Below, piece after piece: positions 41,998 through 49,992 of a stretch of 64,000 nt of DNA (position 1 is the first letter of the stretch; each line of letters starts with the position of its first letter). The stretch covers positions 8,494,001 to 8,558,000 of the forward strand of contig NZ_JANADP010000001.1 in NCBI RefSeq assembly GCF_024199945.1, in the 5' to 3' direction. A model generated the notes under the pieces. It was not told the origin of the DNA and did not search any database. It saw only the letters and a program-made list of their open reading frames with translations. A program made the translations under genes and the position numbers. This DNA is from Bradyrhizobium sp. CCGUVB4N. GTDB lineage: Bacteria; Pseudomonadota; Alphaproteobacteria; Rhizobiales; Xanthobacteraceae.

Positions 41998-42429
41998 ATG
42001 CAGATGAGATTCCCTTTGCTGGCCGCGTTTTTCGGATTGCTATTGATCCCGTCGCCGCTGGTATCTGCGCGGCAGACCAGCTCAAATTCTCGACAAGCTC
42101 AGCAGGAGGGACCTCGTCAGAGCCATACGGTAAAGGTTGCCGTCGCTATCGATCGCACGGGCAAGGTCATTTCCGCGACCCTGGCGGAGAGCTCCGGCTC
42201 TAAAGATTTCGATGACGCGGCTCTGGCGATGCTCAGGAAGGCCGCGCCGTTCCCAAAGCCTCCGTCCGAGATGGAAGGCGATATCCTGAATTTCACCGTG
42301 CCTGTCACCTTTACCCAGCGAGGGTCGAAAGTCCCACTCTTGTCGGACCGGAAGGCGGCTCCATCGACCCCAGACCAAGGGCGGCCTGATGCAGGCGCAA
42401 ATATACATAGCATCTGCCGCGGCTGTTGA
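41998..42429 (+). CDS. small secreted protein with one TonB C-terminal-like domain
   Basis: A 143-residue exported protein (hydrophobic FPLLAAFFGLLLIPSPLVSA) with one TonB_C-like unit: HTVKVAVAIDRTGKVISATLAESSGSKDFDDAALAMLRKAAPFPKPPSE, ending FTVPVTFTQ. It ends HSICRGC, the same tail as the next gene. It lacks the long Pro-rich spacer of true TonB. The base composition is lower in GC than the surroundings, which may mean recent acquisition. Start at ATG 41998 or 42004. Confidence 0.7.
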   Translation: MQMRFPLLAAFFGLLLIPSPLVSARQTSSNSRQAQQEGPRQSHTVKVAVAIDRTGKVISATLAESSGSKDFDDAALAMLRKAAPFPKPPSEMEGDILNFTVPVTFTQRGSKVPLLSDRKAAPSTPDQGRPDAGANIHSICRGC

Positions 42430-42464
42430 ATCCTCCCTGCCATTGCATACAAAGCCCCCTCCCC

Positions 42465-43319
42465 ATGCAGATCAAAGTACGTTTGTCAGCTGCACTCCTC
42501 GGATTGCTGTCGGCTTTTCCTGCGCTTGCGCAGACTGATACGCCGACCGAGAACGTCAGAGCCTGGAGGGCAAGGATCGCGGCGCATATCGCCAGCAACA
42601 AATATTTTCCAGCTAACGGACTAGGGCAAACCGGCCATGCCAAGGTCGCATTCACCTTCGACCGGTCCGGCAAATTGATCTCGCGGGCGCTGACTGAGAG
42701 CACTGGCTCGCAGGCGCTCGACGATGCAGCACTCATGATTATCGCTCGCGCCGAACCTTTTCCGGTCCCGCCTTCGGAATTAGGGGACGAGTCGTTCTCG
42801 TTCTCCGTGCCGATTAACTTCGCCGGTCGGCAATTTCACGTGCCGCCGTTCGCGCTCCTGGTGAACAAGCCGGACCCCAATCTCACGGAATCCGATCCGA
42901 TGGTCGCTTGGCGCAAGGCAGTTACCGACCATGTCTGGCACAACAGGGCGTTTCCTCCGGAGGCGGTCGGACAAAAGGCCAATGCTGGCGTAACATTCGT
43001 GGTCGACCGTTCCGGCAAACTAATCTCGAACGCTCTGGTGGAAAGCACCGGCTCCGCACCGCTGGATGCCGCAGCCCTCGCCATGGTCGAGCGATCCGCG
43101 CCGTTCCCGAAGCCACCCGAGGTGGCAAAGGATGATCTGCTGAGTGTCACCGTCCTCATGGCTTTCGATGGGACCCAGCAAAACCCGGGGCCGTCGCCGG
43201 AGCGAGAAAAATTGCTCCAATCCTGGATCGCGGACCAGGCTAAGCTGAATACGAAATCGCCCGGGCCGAGCGATACCAAGCTGAACTCGATGCTTCGCAG
43301 CATTTGCCGCGGCTGCTGA
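42465..43319 (+). CDS. secreted protein with two TonB C-terminal-like domains
   Basis: A 284-residue exported protein: signal peptide (RLSAALLGLLSAFPALAQ), then two tandem TonB_C-like units (about 30-115 and 145-230), each with AxVTFxxDRSGKLIS-LxESTGS-LDxAAL. The tail is RSICRGC, identical in type to the preceding gene (SICRGC). These proteins have no N-terminal anchor typical of energy-transducing TonB, so they may be soluble periplasmic partners. They look like a duplication of the gene before it. Codon composition is slightly poorer in GC. Confidence 0.72.
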   Translation: MQIKVRLSAALLGLLSAFPALAQTDTPTENVRAWRARIAAHIASNKYFPANGLGQTGHAKVAFTFDRSGKLISRALTESTGSQALDDAALMIIARAEPFPVPPSELGDESFSFSVPINFAGRQFHVPPFALLVNKPDPNLTESDPMVAWRKAVTDHVWHNRAFPPEAVGQKANAGVTFVVDRSGKLISNALVESTGSAPLDAAALAMVERSAPFPKPPEVAKDDLLSVTVLMAFDGTQQNPGPSPEREKLLQSWIADQAKLNTKSPGPSDTKLNSMLRSICRGC

Positions 43320-43341
43320 GTCGGAGCAAAGCCCCAAATGC

Positions 43342-43373
43342 AAAAACGGCGCGCCCTGCGACGCGCCGTTTGC
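43342..43373. terminator. bidirectional terminator between TonB-like gene and phyR
   Basis: Perfect 9-bp stem AACGGCGCG/CGCGCCGTT with an 8-nt loop, flanked by an A-run on the left and TTTG on the right, located between the convergent genes 22 and 20 bp from their stops. It can serve both. Confidence 0.7.
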
Positions 43374-43392
43374 TCATTCGATGCGAATCTTA

Positions 43393-44199
43393 TCAGGCCG
43401 CCGGCGCCTTCGGCGCGCGGTTGCGCGAGTTGCGCTGGAAGAACAGCGCCTGGCTCGCCACCGCCGACACCATCGCGGGCTGGAACGGTTTTGAGATCAG
43501 GAACGCCGGCTCCGGACGCTCGCCGGTGAGGAAGCGCTCCGGATAGGCGGTGATGAACACCACCGGCACCTCGAAGGTGCGGAGCAATTCGTTGACGGCA
43601 TCCAGGCCCGACGAGCCGTCGGCGAGCTGGATGTCGGCGAGGATGAGGCCCGGCCGCTTGTTCTTGGCCAGCGCCACCGCATCGGCGTGGGTGCGCGCGA
43701 CGCCGACGACGTTGTGGCCGAGATTCTTCACCAGGCTTTCGAGGTCCATGGCGATGAAGGTCTCGTCCTCGATGATCAGGACGTCGGTCGCGATCTCGGC
43801 CGCCATCTCGCGGCCGGCGGCATCAGCCAGCCGGCGCGTCTCGGCGACGTCGGTCGCGAGAACAAAGGCGACTTCCTCTTCCGAAAATCCCTCGAGCGAG
43901 AGCAGCAGAAACGCCTGCCGCGGCAGCGGTGTGATGTTGGACAGCCGCCGCTCCGGCGGCATCGGCAGCGTCGCTACCTCGGCGTCGTCATTGACCGAGA
44001 CCGAATTCCAGATCTGGGTGAACAGCCGGAACAGGCCGGCGCGCGGCCCGTGGCTCTCGTCGAGCACCGACGGATCACCCAGCATGGCTTCCAACATGGC
44101 TGCGACATAGGCGTCACCGGAGGCCTGGCTGCCCGTCAGGGCGCGCGCATACCGGCGCAACAAGGGCAAGTGCTCAGCAACAAGCTGCGAACGGGACAT
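43393..44199 (-). CDS. phyR: general stress response regulator PhyR
   Basis: A 267-residue two-domain protein. The N-terminal half (about 1-135) resembles an EcfG sigma factor (PLLRRYARALTGS, FRLFTQIWNS, LPRQAFLLLSLEGFSEEEVAFVLATD) and the C-terminal half is a receiver domain with phospho-accepting D189 (LILADIQLADG) and FLISKPFQP. On phosphorylation it binds NepR and frees EcfG. It is divergent from nepR-ecfG in the classic arrangement. Start at MSRSQLV; two EcfG-like promoters lie upstream. Confidence 0.96.
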   Translation of the reverse strand: MSRSQLVAEHLPLLRRYARALTGSQASGDAYVAAMLEAMLGDPSVLDESHGPRAGLFRLFTQIWNSVSVNDDAEVATLPMPPERRLSNITPLPRQAFLLLSLEGFSEEEVAFVLATDVAETRRLADAAGREMAAEIATDVLIIEDETFIAMDLESLVKNLGHNVVGVARTHADAVALAKNKRPGLILADIQLADGSSGLDAVNELLRTFEVPVVFITAYPERFLTGERPEPAFLISKPFQPAMVSAVASQALFFQRNSRNRAPKAPAA

Positions 44200-44238
44200 C
44201 CCCACTCCATTCATTTCGGGCCAACCTTAAAAATAGGG

Positions 44239-44263
44239 AACTGCGAGGGGAGGCCCGGGTTCC
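44239..44263 (-). promoter_or_regulatory. EcfG-like promoter of phyR, proximal
   Basis: On the - strand GGAAC, 16 bp, AGTT, 3 of 4 in the -10 element (consensus CGTT). Predicted start near 44232, about 33 nt upstream of the chosen phyR ATG. Confidence 0.55.
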
Positions 44264-44278
44264 CCTACTGGGGCTGAT

Positions 44279-44303
44279 TACGCTTCAGGATAAGAAAAGT
44301 TCC
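44279..44303 (-). promoter_or_regulatory. EcfG-like promoter of phyR, distal
   Basis: On the - strand GGAAC, 16 bp, CGTA, again 3 of 4 in the -10. Its -35 lies inside the left arm of a perfect 11-bp inverted repeat. Confidence 0.5.
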
Positions 44304-44321
44304 CACGGCTTGGGAACTTTT
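44295..44321. repeat. perfect 11-bp inverted repeat between phyR and nepR
   Basis: AAAAGTTCCCA and TGGGAACTTTT around CGGCT. Each arm carries a GGAAC facing away from the centre, so it can supply -35 elements to divergent EcfG promoters, one for phyR and one for nepR-ecfG; the + strand -10 is poor (AATT at 16 bp spacing). It could also form a hairpin. Confidence 0.7.
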
Positions 44322-44419
44322 TGCCGAACCTGGAATTGAACTCATCCAGGGAACGGCTCCCGGTTGAGAAAACTTCTCGATTTTGCAGTCACTTAACTCG
44401 GGGAAACGTGGAACAGGTC

Positions 44420-44650
44420 ATGAAAGATCTCAAGTCTCAAGCCAGCAAAAGCACGACCCCCGGCAAGGGAGGCCTAACTCCGGAGATCCAATCCCGGATC
44501 GGCCATCAACTGCGCGCCATGTACGACGACGTCGTGCGGCAAGGGGTTCCGGACCGGTTCGCGGAGCTCATCAAAAAGCTTGATGCGCCGGGAGGATCCC
44601 AGAACGAGAATGGGGCTGGGGGCTCCAACGACAACAATGGGAGGGATTAA
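44420..44650 (+). CDS. nepR: anti-sigma factor NepR
   Basis: A 76-residue NepR-type anti-sigma factor: ends with the conserved helical core LTPEIQSRIGHQLRAMYDDVVRQGVPDRFAELIKKLD, which holds EcfG inactive until phosphorylated PhyR sequesters it. The Asn/Gly-rich tail is not conserved. The stop overlaps the ecfG ATG by one base, so the pair is translationally coupled. A GTG four codons upstream (44408) is an alternative start with a better ribosome site. Confidence 0.92.
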   Translation: MKDLKSQASKSTTPGKGGLTPEIQSRIGHQLRAMYDDVVRQGVPDRFAELIKKLDAPGGSQNENGAGGSNDNNGRD

Positions 44651-45198
44651 TGCCTCTCACGAACTCCCTGCGTGACGACATCCTCGCGGCCGTGCCGAGC
44701 CTTCGCGCGTTCGCGATCTCGCTCAGCGGCAATGCCGACCGCGCCGACGATCTGGTGCAAGAGACGCTGTTGCGTGCACTTGCCAACATCGACTCGTTCC
44801 AGCCCGGCTCCAACCTGCCGGCATGGCTGTTCACGATCCTGCGCAACCTGTTCCGCTCCGACTATCGCAAGCGGCGGCGCGAGGTTGAGGACGCTGAGGG
44901 CAACTATGCCAAGACGCTGAAGACGCAGCCCTCGCAGAACGCCCATCTCGAGTTCGAGGAGTTCCGCGGCGCGCTCGAGAAGCTTCCGCAGGACCAGCGC
45001 GAAGCGCTGATTCTGGTCGGCGCCTCCGGCTTCTCCTATGAGGATGCGGCCTCGATCTGCGGCTGTGCGGTCGGCACCATCAAGAGCCGCGTCAACCGCG
45101 CACGCTCGAAGCTCGCTGCGCTGCTCTATGTCGACGGCGCCGAGGACTTCGGACCCGACGAGACCGTGCGCGCCGTGATCGGCGGCAGCGGCGGTTAG
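44650..45198 (+). CDS. ecfG: extracytoplasmic-function sigma factor EcfG
   Basis: A 182-residue ECF15-type sigma factor controlling the general stress response. Region 2 is FAISLSGNADRADDLVQETLLRALANIDSFQPGSNLPAWLFTILRNLFRSDYRKRRRE; region 4 is LEKLPQDQREALILVGASGFSYEDAASICGCAVGTIKSRVNRARSKL. It recognises GGAAC-N16/17-CGTT, and such sites are visible upstream of sodB, the DUF3551 gene, the 21.5-kb membrane protein and phyR. Confidence 0.97.
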   Translation: MPLTNSLRDDILAAVPSLRAFAISLSGNADRADDLVQETLLRALANIDSFQPGSNLPAWLFTILRNLFRSDYRKRRREVEDAEGNYAKTLKTQPSQNAHLEFEEFRGALEKLPQDQREALILVGASGFSYEDAASICGCAVGTIKSRVNRARSKLAALLYVDGAEDFGPDETVRAVIGGSGG

Positions 45199-45287
45199 CG
45201 CGTCAATCGACCTCAGGCGACAACGGTGAAGGCGGCCGTCTTGCGCGGCCGTCTTCGCATGCGTGTCAGCAGCGTATTTCCGCTCGG

Positions 45288-45989
45288 CTACTTCTCGACG
45301 AACGTCACGGTGTCCGCGACGGTTGCGCGCGAGGTGCGGTAGCTGTTGACCTTGTGCGCGTTGTCGGCATAGCCGAACGAGATGCCGCAGACGACGCGAC
45401 GGTCTTCAGGCAGATTGAAGTGGCGGCGGATCAGGCCCGAATGGCGCGCAAGTGCCGCCTGCGGAATCGTGCCGAGCCCGAGCGCTTGTGCTGCGAGCAT
45501 GAAATTCGACACATAGGCCCCGCAATCGATCGCACCGTAGATGCCGAGCGGCTCATTGGTGTGAATGATCGCGACATGCGGCGCGCCGAAGAAATTGTAA
45601 TTCTCCAGCGCCTGCTTGGCGTAGCCGCTTCTGTCGCCGCGCGGGATGCCGAGCGTGTTGTAGAGCTGAAAGCCGCTCTCGCGGCGGCGTTCGAGATAGA
45701 CGCCGACATATTCGCGCGGCGGGGTGAAGTCGTAATCGTCGCCGAGCCCGCCCGAGGCCTCCTTGTAGATCAGTTGGCGGAAGCGCTCCTTGGCCTCGCC
45801 GCTGGCGATGATGACCTGCCAGGGCTGGCTGTTGCACCAGGACGCGGTGCGTTGCGCCGTCGTCAGCACATGCTCGATGGTGGCGCGGTCGACCTCCTTC
45901 GGCAGGAAGGCGCGGACCGAGTAGCGCTCGTTGAGGAGCTCTTCGAGCACGCCGATGCGGTCTTGGGTCTGGCTCACTTTTGCGTCCAT
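45288..45989 (-). CDS. nitroreductase family protein
   Basis: A 233-residue flavin-dependent oxidoreductase. Typical elements: RYSVRAFLPKEVDRATIEHVLTTAQRTASWCNSQPWQVIIASGEAKE at the N terminus (FMN contact through RYSVR and NSQPW), AIDCGAYVSNFMLAAQALGLGT near 165, and CGISFGYAD near 210. Reduces quinones or nitroaromatics with NAD(P)H, but true substrates vary. ATG is preceded by AGAAG. Single gene next to a palindromic repeat. Confidence 0.9.
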   Translation of the reverse strand: MDAKVSQTQDRIGVLEELLNERYSVRAFLPKEVDRATIEHVLTTAQRTASWCNSQPWQVIIASGEAKERFRQLIYKEASGGLGDDYDFTPPREYVGVYLERRRESGFQLYNTLGIPRGDRSGYAKQALENYNFFGAPHVAIIHTNEPLGIYGAIDCGAYVSNFMLAAQALGLGTIPQAALARHSGLIRRHFNLPEDRRVVCGISFGYADNAHKVNSYRTSRATVADTVTFVEK

Positions 45990-46002
45990 GAATTCTTCTC
46001 TT

Positions 46003-46092
46003 GTAGGGTGGGCGAAGGCGCGTAGCGCCGTGCCCACTAACTTTCCCCGATCTTGAGACATGGTGGGCACGCTTCGCTTTGCCCACCCTACG
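46003..46092. repeat. intergenic palindromic repeat (GTAGGGTGGGC type), copy 1
   Basis: Outer arms GTAGGGTGGGCGAAGGCGC and GCTTCGCTTTGCCCACCCTAC, inner arms GTGCCCAC and GTGGGCAC. Closely similar to 57434-57526 and more distantly to 49908-49987. Confidence 0.75.
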
Positions 46093-46112
46093 AGATACCG
46101 CGGGAAGCGAGA

Positions 46113-47357
46113 TCACCGCCCCTTGGTCGGGATCTTGTTATACGGCACGTCCTTGTCGACGCGGATGTCGCCGGGCAGCCCCAGCACCCGCTCGGCGATG
46201 ATGTTGCGCAGGATCTCGTCGGTGCCGCCGGCGATGCGCATCGAAGGCGAGGACAGCAGCATCTGCTGGAATTGGCCGTGCACCGTCTCCTCATCGCTGC
46301 CGGTGAGAACACCGGCCGCGCCCTGGAGGTCCATCGCGTAGGTCGCGATGTCCTGCAGCATCATGCCCGACACCAGCTTGCCGATCGAATTCTCCGGTCC
46401 CGGCCGCTCGCCCTTCGACAGCGCCGAGATCGCGCGGTAGCTGGTGTATTTCAACCCGCTCGACTTCACCGCCCAGCTCGCGAGCTTCGAACGCACGGCG
46501 GGATCGTCGATGGCGAGCCCTTCCTGCAGCATTAGGTTCGAACAGAACTCAAATAGTTCGGGCACGCCGGTCGCAAGACGCGCCCCGATCGACATGCGCT
46601 CGTTCATCAGCGTGGTCAGCGACACGCTCCAGCCCTCGCCGACCGCGCCGAGCCGCTGGCTGTCAGGGATTACGACGTCGGTGAAATAGACCTCGTTGAA
46701 CTCCTGCATGCCGTTGGCCTGCTTGATCGGCCGCACCTCGACGCCCGGGCTCTTCATGTCCAGGAAGAACATGGTGAGGCCCTTGTGCTTGGGCACATTC
46801 GGATCGGTGCGCGCGATCAACAAGCCGTAGTCGGAGTAATGCGCGCCCGAGGTCCAGATCTTTTGGCCGTTGACGACCCAATTGTCGCCCTTCTTCTCCG
46901 CGCGCGTACGCAAGCCCGCGACGTCGGAGCCGGCCGACGGCTCGGAGAACAGCTGGCACCAGATCTCCTCGCCCGCGGCGAGCTTCGGCAGATAACGACG
47001 CTTGGCATCCTCGCTGCCCCACGCCATCACGGTCGGGCCGCACATGCCCTCGCCGATCTGGAACGGCTGCGTCAGCTTGCCGTAGACGCCCTCCTCCTGC
47101 TGCCAGATCACGCGCTCGATCGGCGTGGCGCCGCGGCCGCCATATTCCTTCGGCCAGTGCAGACAGGCCCAGCCGCCCTCCGCCTTCTTCTTCTGCCAGG
47201 CCTTGCCGACCTCGACCATGTCGTGCTTGGCCAGCCTGATACGGCCGAGCGAGGATTTTGACAGCTCCTGCTCGAACTCCTTCGGCGCGTTGGCGGCGAC
47301 CCATTGGCGTGCGGTCTCGCGGAACGCGGCTTCCTGCGGGGTGTCGTCGAAATTCAT
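46113..47357 (-). CDS. acyl-CoA dehydrogenase, paralogue 1
   Basis: A 414-residue flavin enzyme that oxidises an acyl-CoA to its 2-enoyl-CoA. Motifs: QLFSEPSAGSDVAGLRTRAEKKGD...NGQKIWTSGAHYSDYGLLIARTD (FAD and substrate loop), SIGKLVSGMMLQD, and the FAD-binding SMRIAGGTDEILRNIIAERVLGLPG at the C terminus. It is a paralogue of the next gene, with the same ends (MNFDDTPQEA... and IPTKGR). Start at MNFDDTP. It belongs to the operon that reads from the SDR (53.6 kb) down to here. Confidence 0.93.
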   Translation of the reverse strand: MNFDDTPQEAAFRETARQWVAANAPKEFEQELSKSSLGRIRLAKHDMVEVGKAWQKKKAEGGWACLHWPKEYGGRGATPIERVIWQQEEGVYGKLTQPFQIGEGMCGPTVMAWGSEDAKRRYLPKLAAGEEIWCQLFSEPSAGSDVAGLRTRAEKKGDNWVVNGQKIWTSGAHYSDYGLLIARTDPNVPKHKGLTMFFLDMKSPGVEVRPIKQANGMQEFNEVYFTDVVIPDSQRLGAVGEGWSVSLTTLMNERMSIGARLATGVPELFEFCSNLMLQEGLAIDDPAVRSKLASWAVKSSGLKYTSYRAISALSKGERPGPENSIGKLVSGMMLQDIATYAMDLQGAAGVLTGSDEETVHGQFQQMLLSSPSMRIAGGTDEILRNIIAERVLGLPGDIRVDKDVPYNKIPTKGR

Positions 47358-47378
47358 CTCCGAACTCTCCTCTCTCTC

Positions 47379-47493
47379 GCCCCGGACGCTGCGCAGCGCG
47401 AAGCGGTGCGCTGCAGAGCCGGGGCCCATTCCGGCTTTCTGGGTCCCGGCTCTGCGAAGCAGCACTACGTGCTGCATCGCGTCCGGGACACGA
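47379..47493. repeat. intergenic palindromic repeat (GTCCCGGACGC type), copy 2
   Basis: Reverse-oriented relative of the element at 11301-11432: GCCCCGGACGCTGCGCAGCG at one end and GCATCGCGTCCGGGACACGA at the other. Located between the two acyl-CoA dehydrogenase paralogues. Confidence 0.65.
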
Positions 47494-47495
47494 AC

Positions 47496-48737
47496 TCATC
47501 TTCCCTTGGTCGGGATCTTGTTGAACGGTACGTCCTTGTCGACACGGATATCGCCGGGCAGGCCCAAGACCCGCTCCGCGATAATGTTGCGCATGATCTC
47601 GTCGGTGCCGCCTTCGACGCGCGTGCCGGGCGCACGCAGCAGCATCGCCTGGAAACGGCCGGCGAGCTCGGCATCCTCGCCGCTGACCACGCCGCTCGCG
47701 CCCTGCAGATCCAGCGCGTAGGTCGCGACGTCCTGGATCATCGAGCCCGCCACCAGCTTGCCGATGGAATTCTCCGGTCCTGGCCGCTCACCCTTCGACA
47801 GCGCGGAGATCGCCCGCATGCTGGTGTATTTCAGCCCGCTCGCCTTCACCGCCCAATTGGCCAGCTTCGAACGCACCGCGCGATCCTCGATCGCCGGACC
47901 GTCATCGAGCATGAGGCTGGAGCAATATTCGAACAGCTCCGGAAAGCCGGTCGAGACGGCCGCGCCGATCGCGCTGCGCTCGTTCATCAGCGTGGTCAGC
48001 GAGACGTTCCAGCCGTCGCCGACCTCGCCGAGGCGCTGATGATCGGGAATGCGGACATTGGTGAAATAGACCTCGTTGAAATCGGAGGCGCCGCTCGCCT
48101 GCTTGATCGGCCGCACCTCGACACCAGGGCTCTTCATGTCCAGGAAGAACATGGTGAGGCCCTTGTGCTTGGGCACGGTCGGATCGGTGCGGGTGAGCAG
48201 GATGCCATAGTCGGAATAATGCGCGCCCGAGGTCCAGATCTTCTGGCCGTTGATGACCCAGTCGTCGCCGTCCTTCTCCGCGCGGGTGCGCAATCCTGCA
48301 ACGTCGGAGCCGCCGGCGGGTTCGGAGAACAGCTGGCACCAGATCTTTTCGCCTGATGCGAGCGGCGGCAGGTAGGTGCGCTTATGCTCCTCGCGCGCGA
48401 ATGCCATCATGGTCGGCCCGCACATGCCGTGGCCGATGATGAACATGCGGGAGAGCTGGCCGAACGGCCCCTCCTCCTGCTGCCAGATCACGCGCTCAAT
48501 CGGCGACGAGCCGCGGCCGCCATACTCCTTCGGCCAGTGCAGGCAGGCCCAGCCGGCATCCGCCTTCTTCTTCTGCCAGGCTTTTGCGACGTCGAGGATG
48601 TTGGCGTTCCTGAGCACGGTGCGGCCGAGCGAAGACTTTCGCAGCTCGTCCTCGTACTGCTTGGGCGCGTTGGCACCGATCCAGGCGCGCGCTAGGTTGC
48701 GGAATTCGGCTTCCTGCGGGGTGTCGTCGAAGTTCAT
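47496..48737 (-). CDS. acyl-CoA dehydrogenase, paralogue 2
   Basis: A 413-residue acyl-CoA dehydrogenase, near-duplicate of the downstream paralogue: MNFDDTPQEAEFRNLARAWIGANAPKQYEDELRKSSLGR, then WCQLFSEPAGGSDVAGLRTRAEKDG, then GGTDEIMRNIIAERVLGLPGDIRVDKDV. It differs mainly in the middle third. Alternative chain-length or branched substrates are the usual reason for such pairs. Confidence 0.93.
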   Translation of the reverse strand: MNFDDTPQEAEFRNLARAWIGANAPKQYEDELRKSSLGRTVLRNANILDVAKAWQKKKADAGWACLHWPKEYGGRGSSPIERVIWQQEEGPFGQLSRMFIIGHGMCGPTMMAFAREEHKRTYLPPLASGEKIWCQLFSEPAGGSDVAGLRTRAEKDGDDWVINGQKIWTSGAHYSDYGILLTRTDPTVPKHKGLTMFFLDMKSPGVEVRPIKQASGASDFNEVYFTNVRIPDHQRLGEVGDGWNVSLTTLMNERSAIGAAVSTGFPELFEYCSSLMLDDGPAIEDRAVRSKLANWAVKASGLKYTSMRAISALSKGERPGPENSIGKLVAGSMIQDVATYALDLQGASGVVSGEDAELAGRFQAMLLRAPGTRVEGGTDEIMRNIIAERVLGLPGDIRVDKDVPFNKIPTKGR

Positions 48738-48752
48738 ATTCGTGCCCTTCGC

Positions 48753-49880
48753 TTACGCCGCGTTCTTCTTGCGCATGCGGTCGATCAGCTGGTCTTCCCA
48801 GTAGGACAGGCTGCCGAGGCCGAGCGCCATGGCGTTGGCGCGGCGGTAGTACATGTGGCAGTCGAACTCCCAGGTGAAACCCATGCCGCCGTGGACCTGG
48901 ATGTTGTTCTTGGCGCAGTGCTGGAATGCCTGCGTCGCGCTGATGCGCGCAGCAGCGGCGGCTTCCGGCAGCTCAGCCGCGTTGGTCGAGAGCGCCCAGG
49001 CGCCGTAATAGCTGTTGGAGCGCGCCAGCGTCGCCGAGACATACATGTCAGCGAGCATGTGCTTGACCGCCTGGAACGAGCCGATCTGGCGGCCGAACGC
49101 AATGCGGTCGAGCGCGTAGTCGCGGCCCATCTCCAGCGCGCGGTCGGAGCCACCGACCTGCTCGAAGGCGCAAAGCACCGCAGCGCGGTCGAGCACTTGG
49201 GTCAAGATGCTCCAGCCGTCGCCGGCGGCCCCAAGCGGCTCCGCCTTGCAGTCCTTGAACGTGATCTCGGCCTGACCACGGGTCGGATCCAGATTGGTGA
49301 GGCTCTTCACCTCGACACCACCCGCCTTGAGATCGACCAGAAACAGCGAGATGTCGCCATCGCGCCCGCTCGAGCCCGTGCGCGCCGCAACCACCGCGAA
49401 GTCGGCGATCGCACCATCCGCCACCGGCTTCTTGACGCCGTTGAGCACGCCGTTCGCAGCCGCGAGCTTGACGTTCTTCGGCGCCGGATTGCCCTTGCCC
49501 TCGAACAGAGCCAGCGTGCCGATCGCCTCGCCCGAGGCGATCGCGGGGAGCCACTTCTTCTTCTGCGCGTCGCTTCCGGCGATCAGCAGCGCTTCGGCCG
49601 CGAGATACACGGTCGAAGAGAACGGCACCGGCGCGTTGGCCCGGCCCATCTCCTCGGCGATCACGCAGAGCTCGAGATGACCAGCACCGGCGCCGCCAAA
49701 CTCCTCCGGGATCGCAACGCCGAGAAAACCCATCTCGGCGAGGCCCTTCCACAGCTCCTTGTCATACGGCGCCTTGCCGTCGAGCACGACGCGCACCGCC
49801 TTCGGCGAACATTTCTCGGCGAGGAATTTGCGCGCCTGGTCGCGGAGCTGCTTCTGGTCGTCGGAGAAATCGAAGTTCAT
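48753..49880 (-). CDS. acyl-CoA dehydrogenase, third, distinct type
   Basis: A 375-residue acyl-CoA dehydrogenase not closely like the two paralogues. It begins MNFDFSDDQKQLRDQARKFLAEKC; it has IPEEFGGAGAGHLELCVIAEEMGRANAPVPF, VFLVDLKAGG-like ISLFLVDLKAGG, and CAKNNIQVHGGMGFTWEFDCHMYYRRANAM near the C terminus. This is the small-subunit-like class that often works together with a larger ACAD on bulky (steroid-like, cyclic) substrates. Read with its neighbours. Confidence 0.92.
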   Translation of the reverse strand: MNFDFSDDQKQLRDQARKFLAEKCSPKAVRVVLDGKAPYDKELWKGLAEMGFLGVAIPEEFGGAGAGHLELCVIAEEMGRANAPVPFSSTVYLAAEALLIAGSDAQKKKWLPAIASGEAIGTLALFEGKGNPAPKNVKLAAANGVLNGVKKPVADGAIADFAVVAARTGSSGRDGDISLFLVDLKAGGVEVKSLTNLDPTRGQAEITFKDCKAEPLGAAGDGWSILTQVLDRAAVLCAFEQVGGSDRALEMGRDYALDRIAFGRQIGSFQAVKHMLADMYVSATLARSNSYYGAWALSTNAAELPEAAAAARISATQAFQHCAKNNIQVHGGMGFTWEFDCHMYYRRANAMALGLGSLSYWEDQLIDRMRKKNAA

Positions 49881-49907
49881 GGCGGGCTACCCTGTTATTG
49901 CTGTTCT

Positions 49908-49987
49908 GTAGGATGGGTGGAGCGAAGCGATACCCATCAATTATCTGACGAGAGGCGATGGGTTTCGCTGCGCTCTACCCATCCTAC
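49908..49987. repeat. intergenic palindromic repeat (GTAGGATGGG type)
   Basis: Outer arms GTAGGATGGGTGGAGCG and CGCTCTACCCATCCTAC with a central GATACCCATC/GATGGGTTTC. A diverged member of the family at 46003-46092 and 57434-57526. Confidence 0.65.
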
Positions 49988-49992
49988 GATCT

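Noticed and set aside
44310..44340. EcfG promoter for nepR-ecfG on the + strand
   Set aside because: GGAAC is present but the element at 16-17 bp is AATT/ATTG, too far from CGTT to call as a feature; only noted with the inverted repeat.
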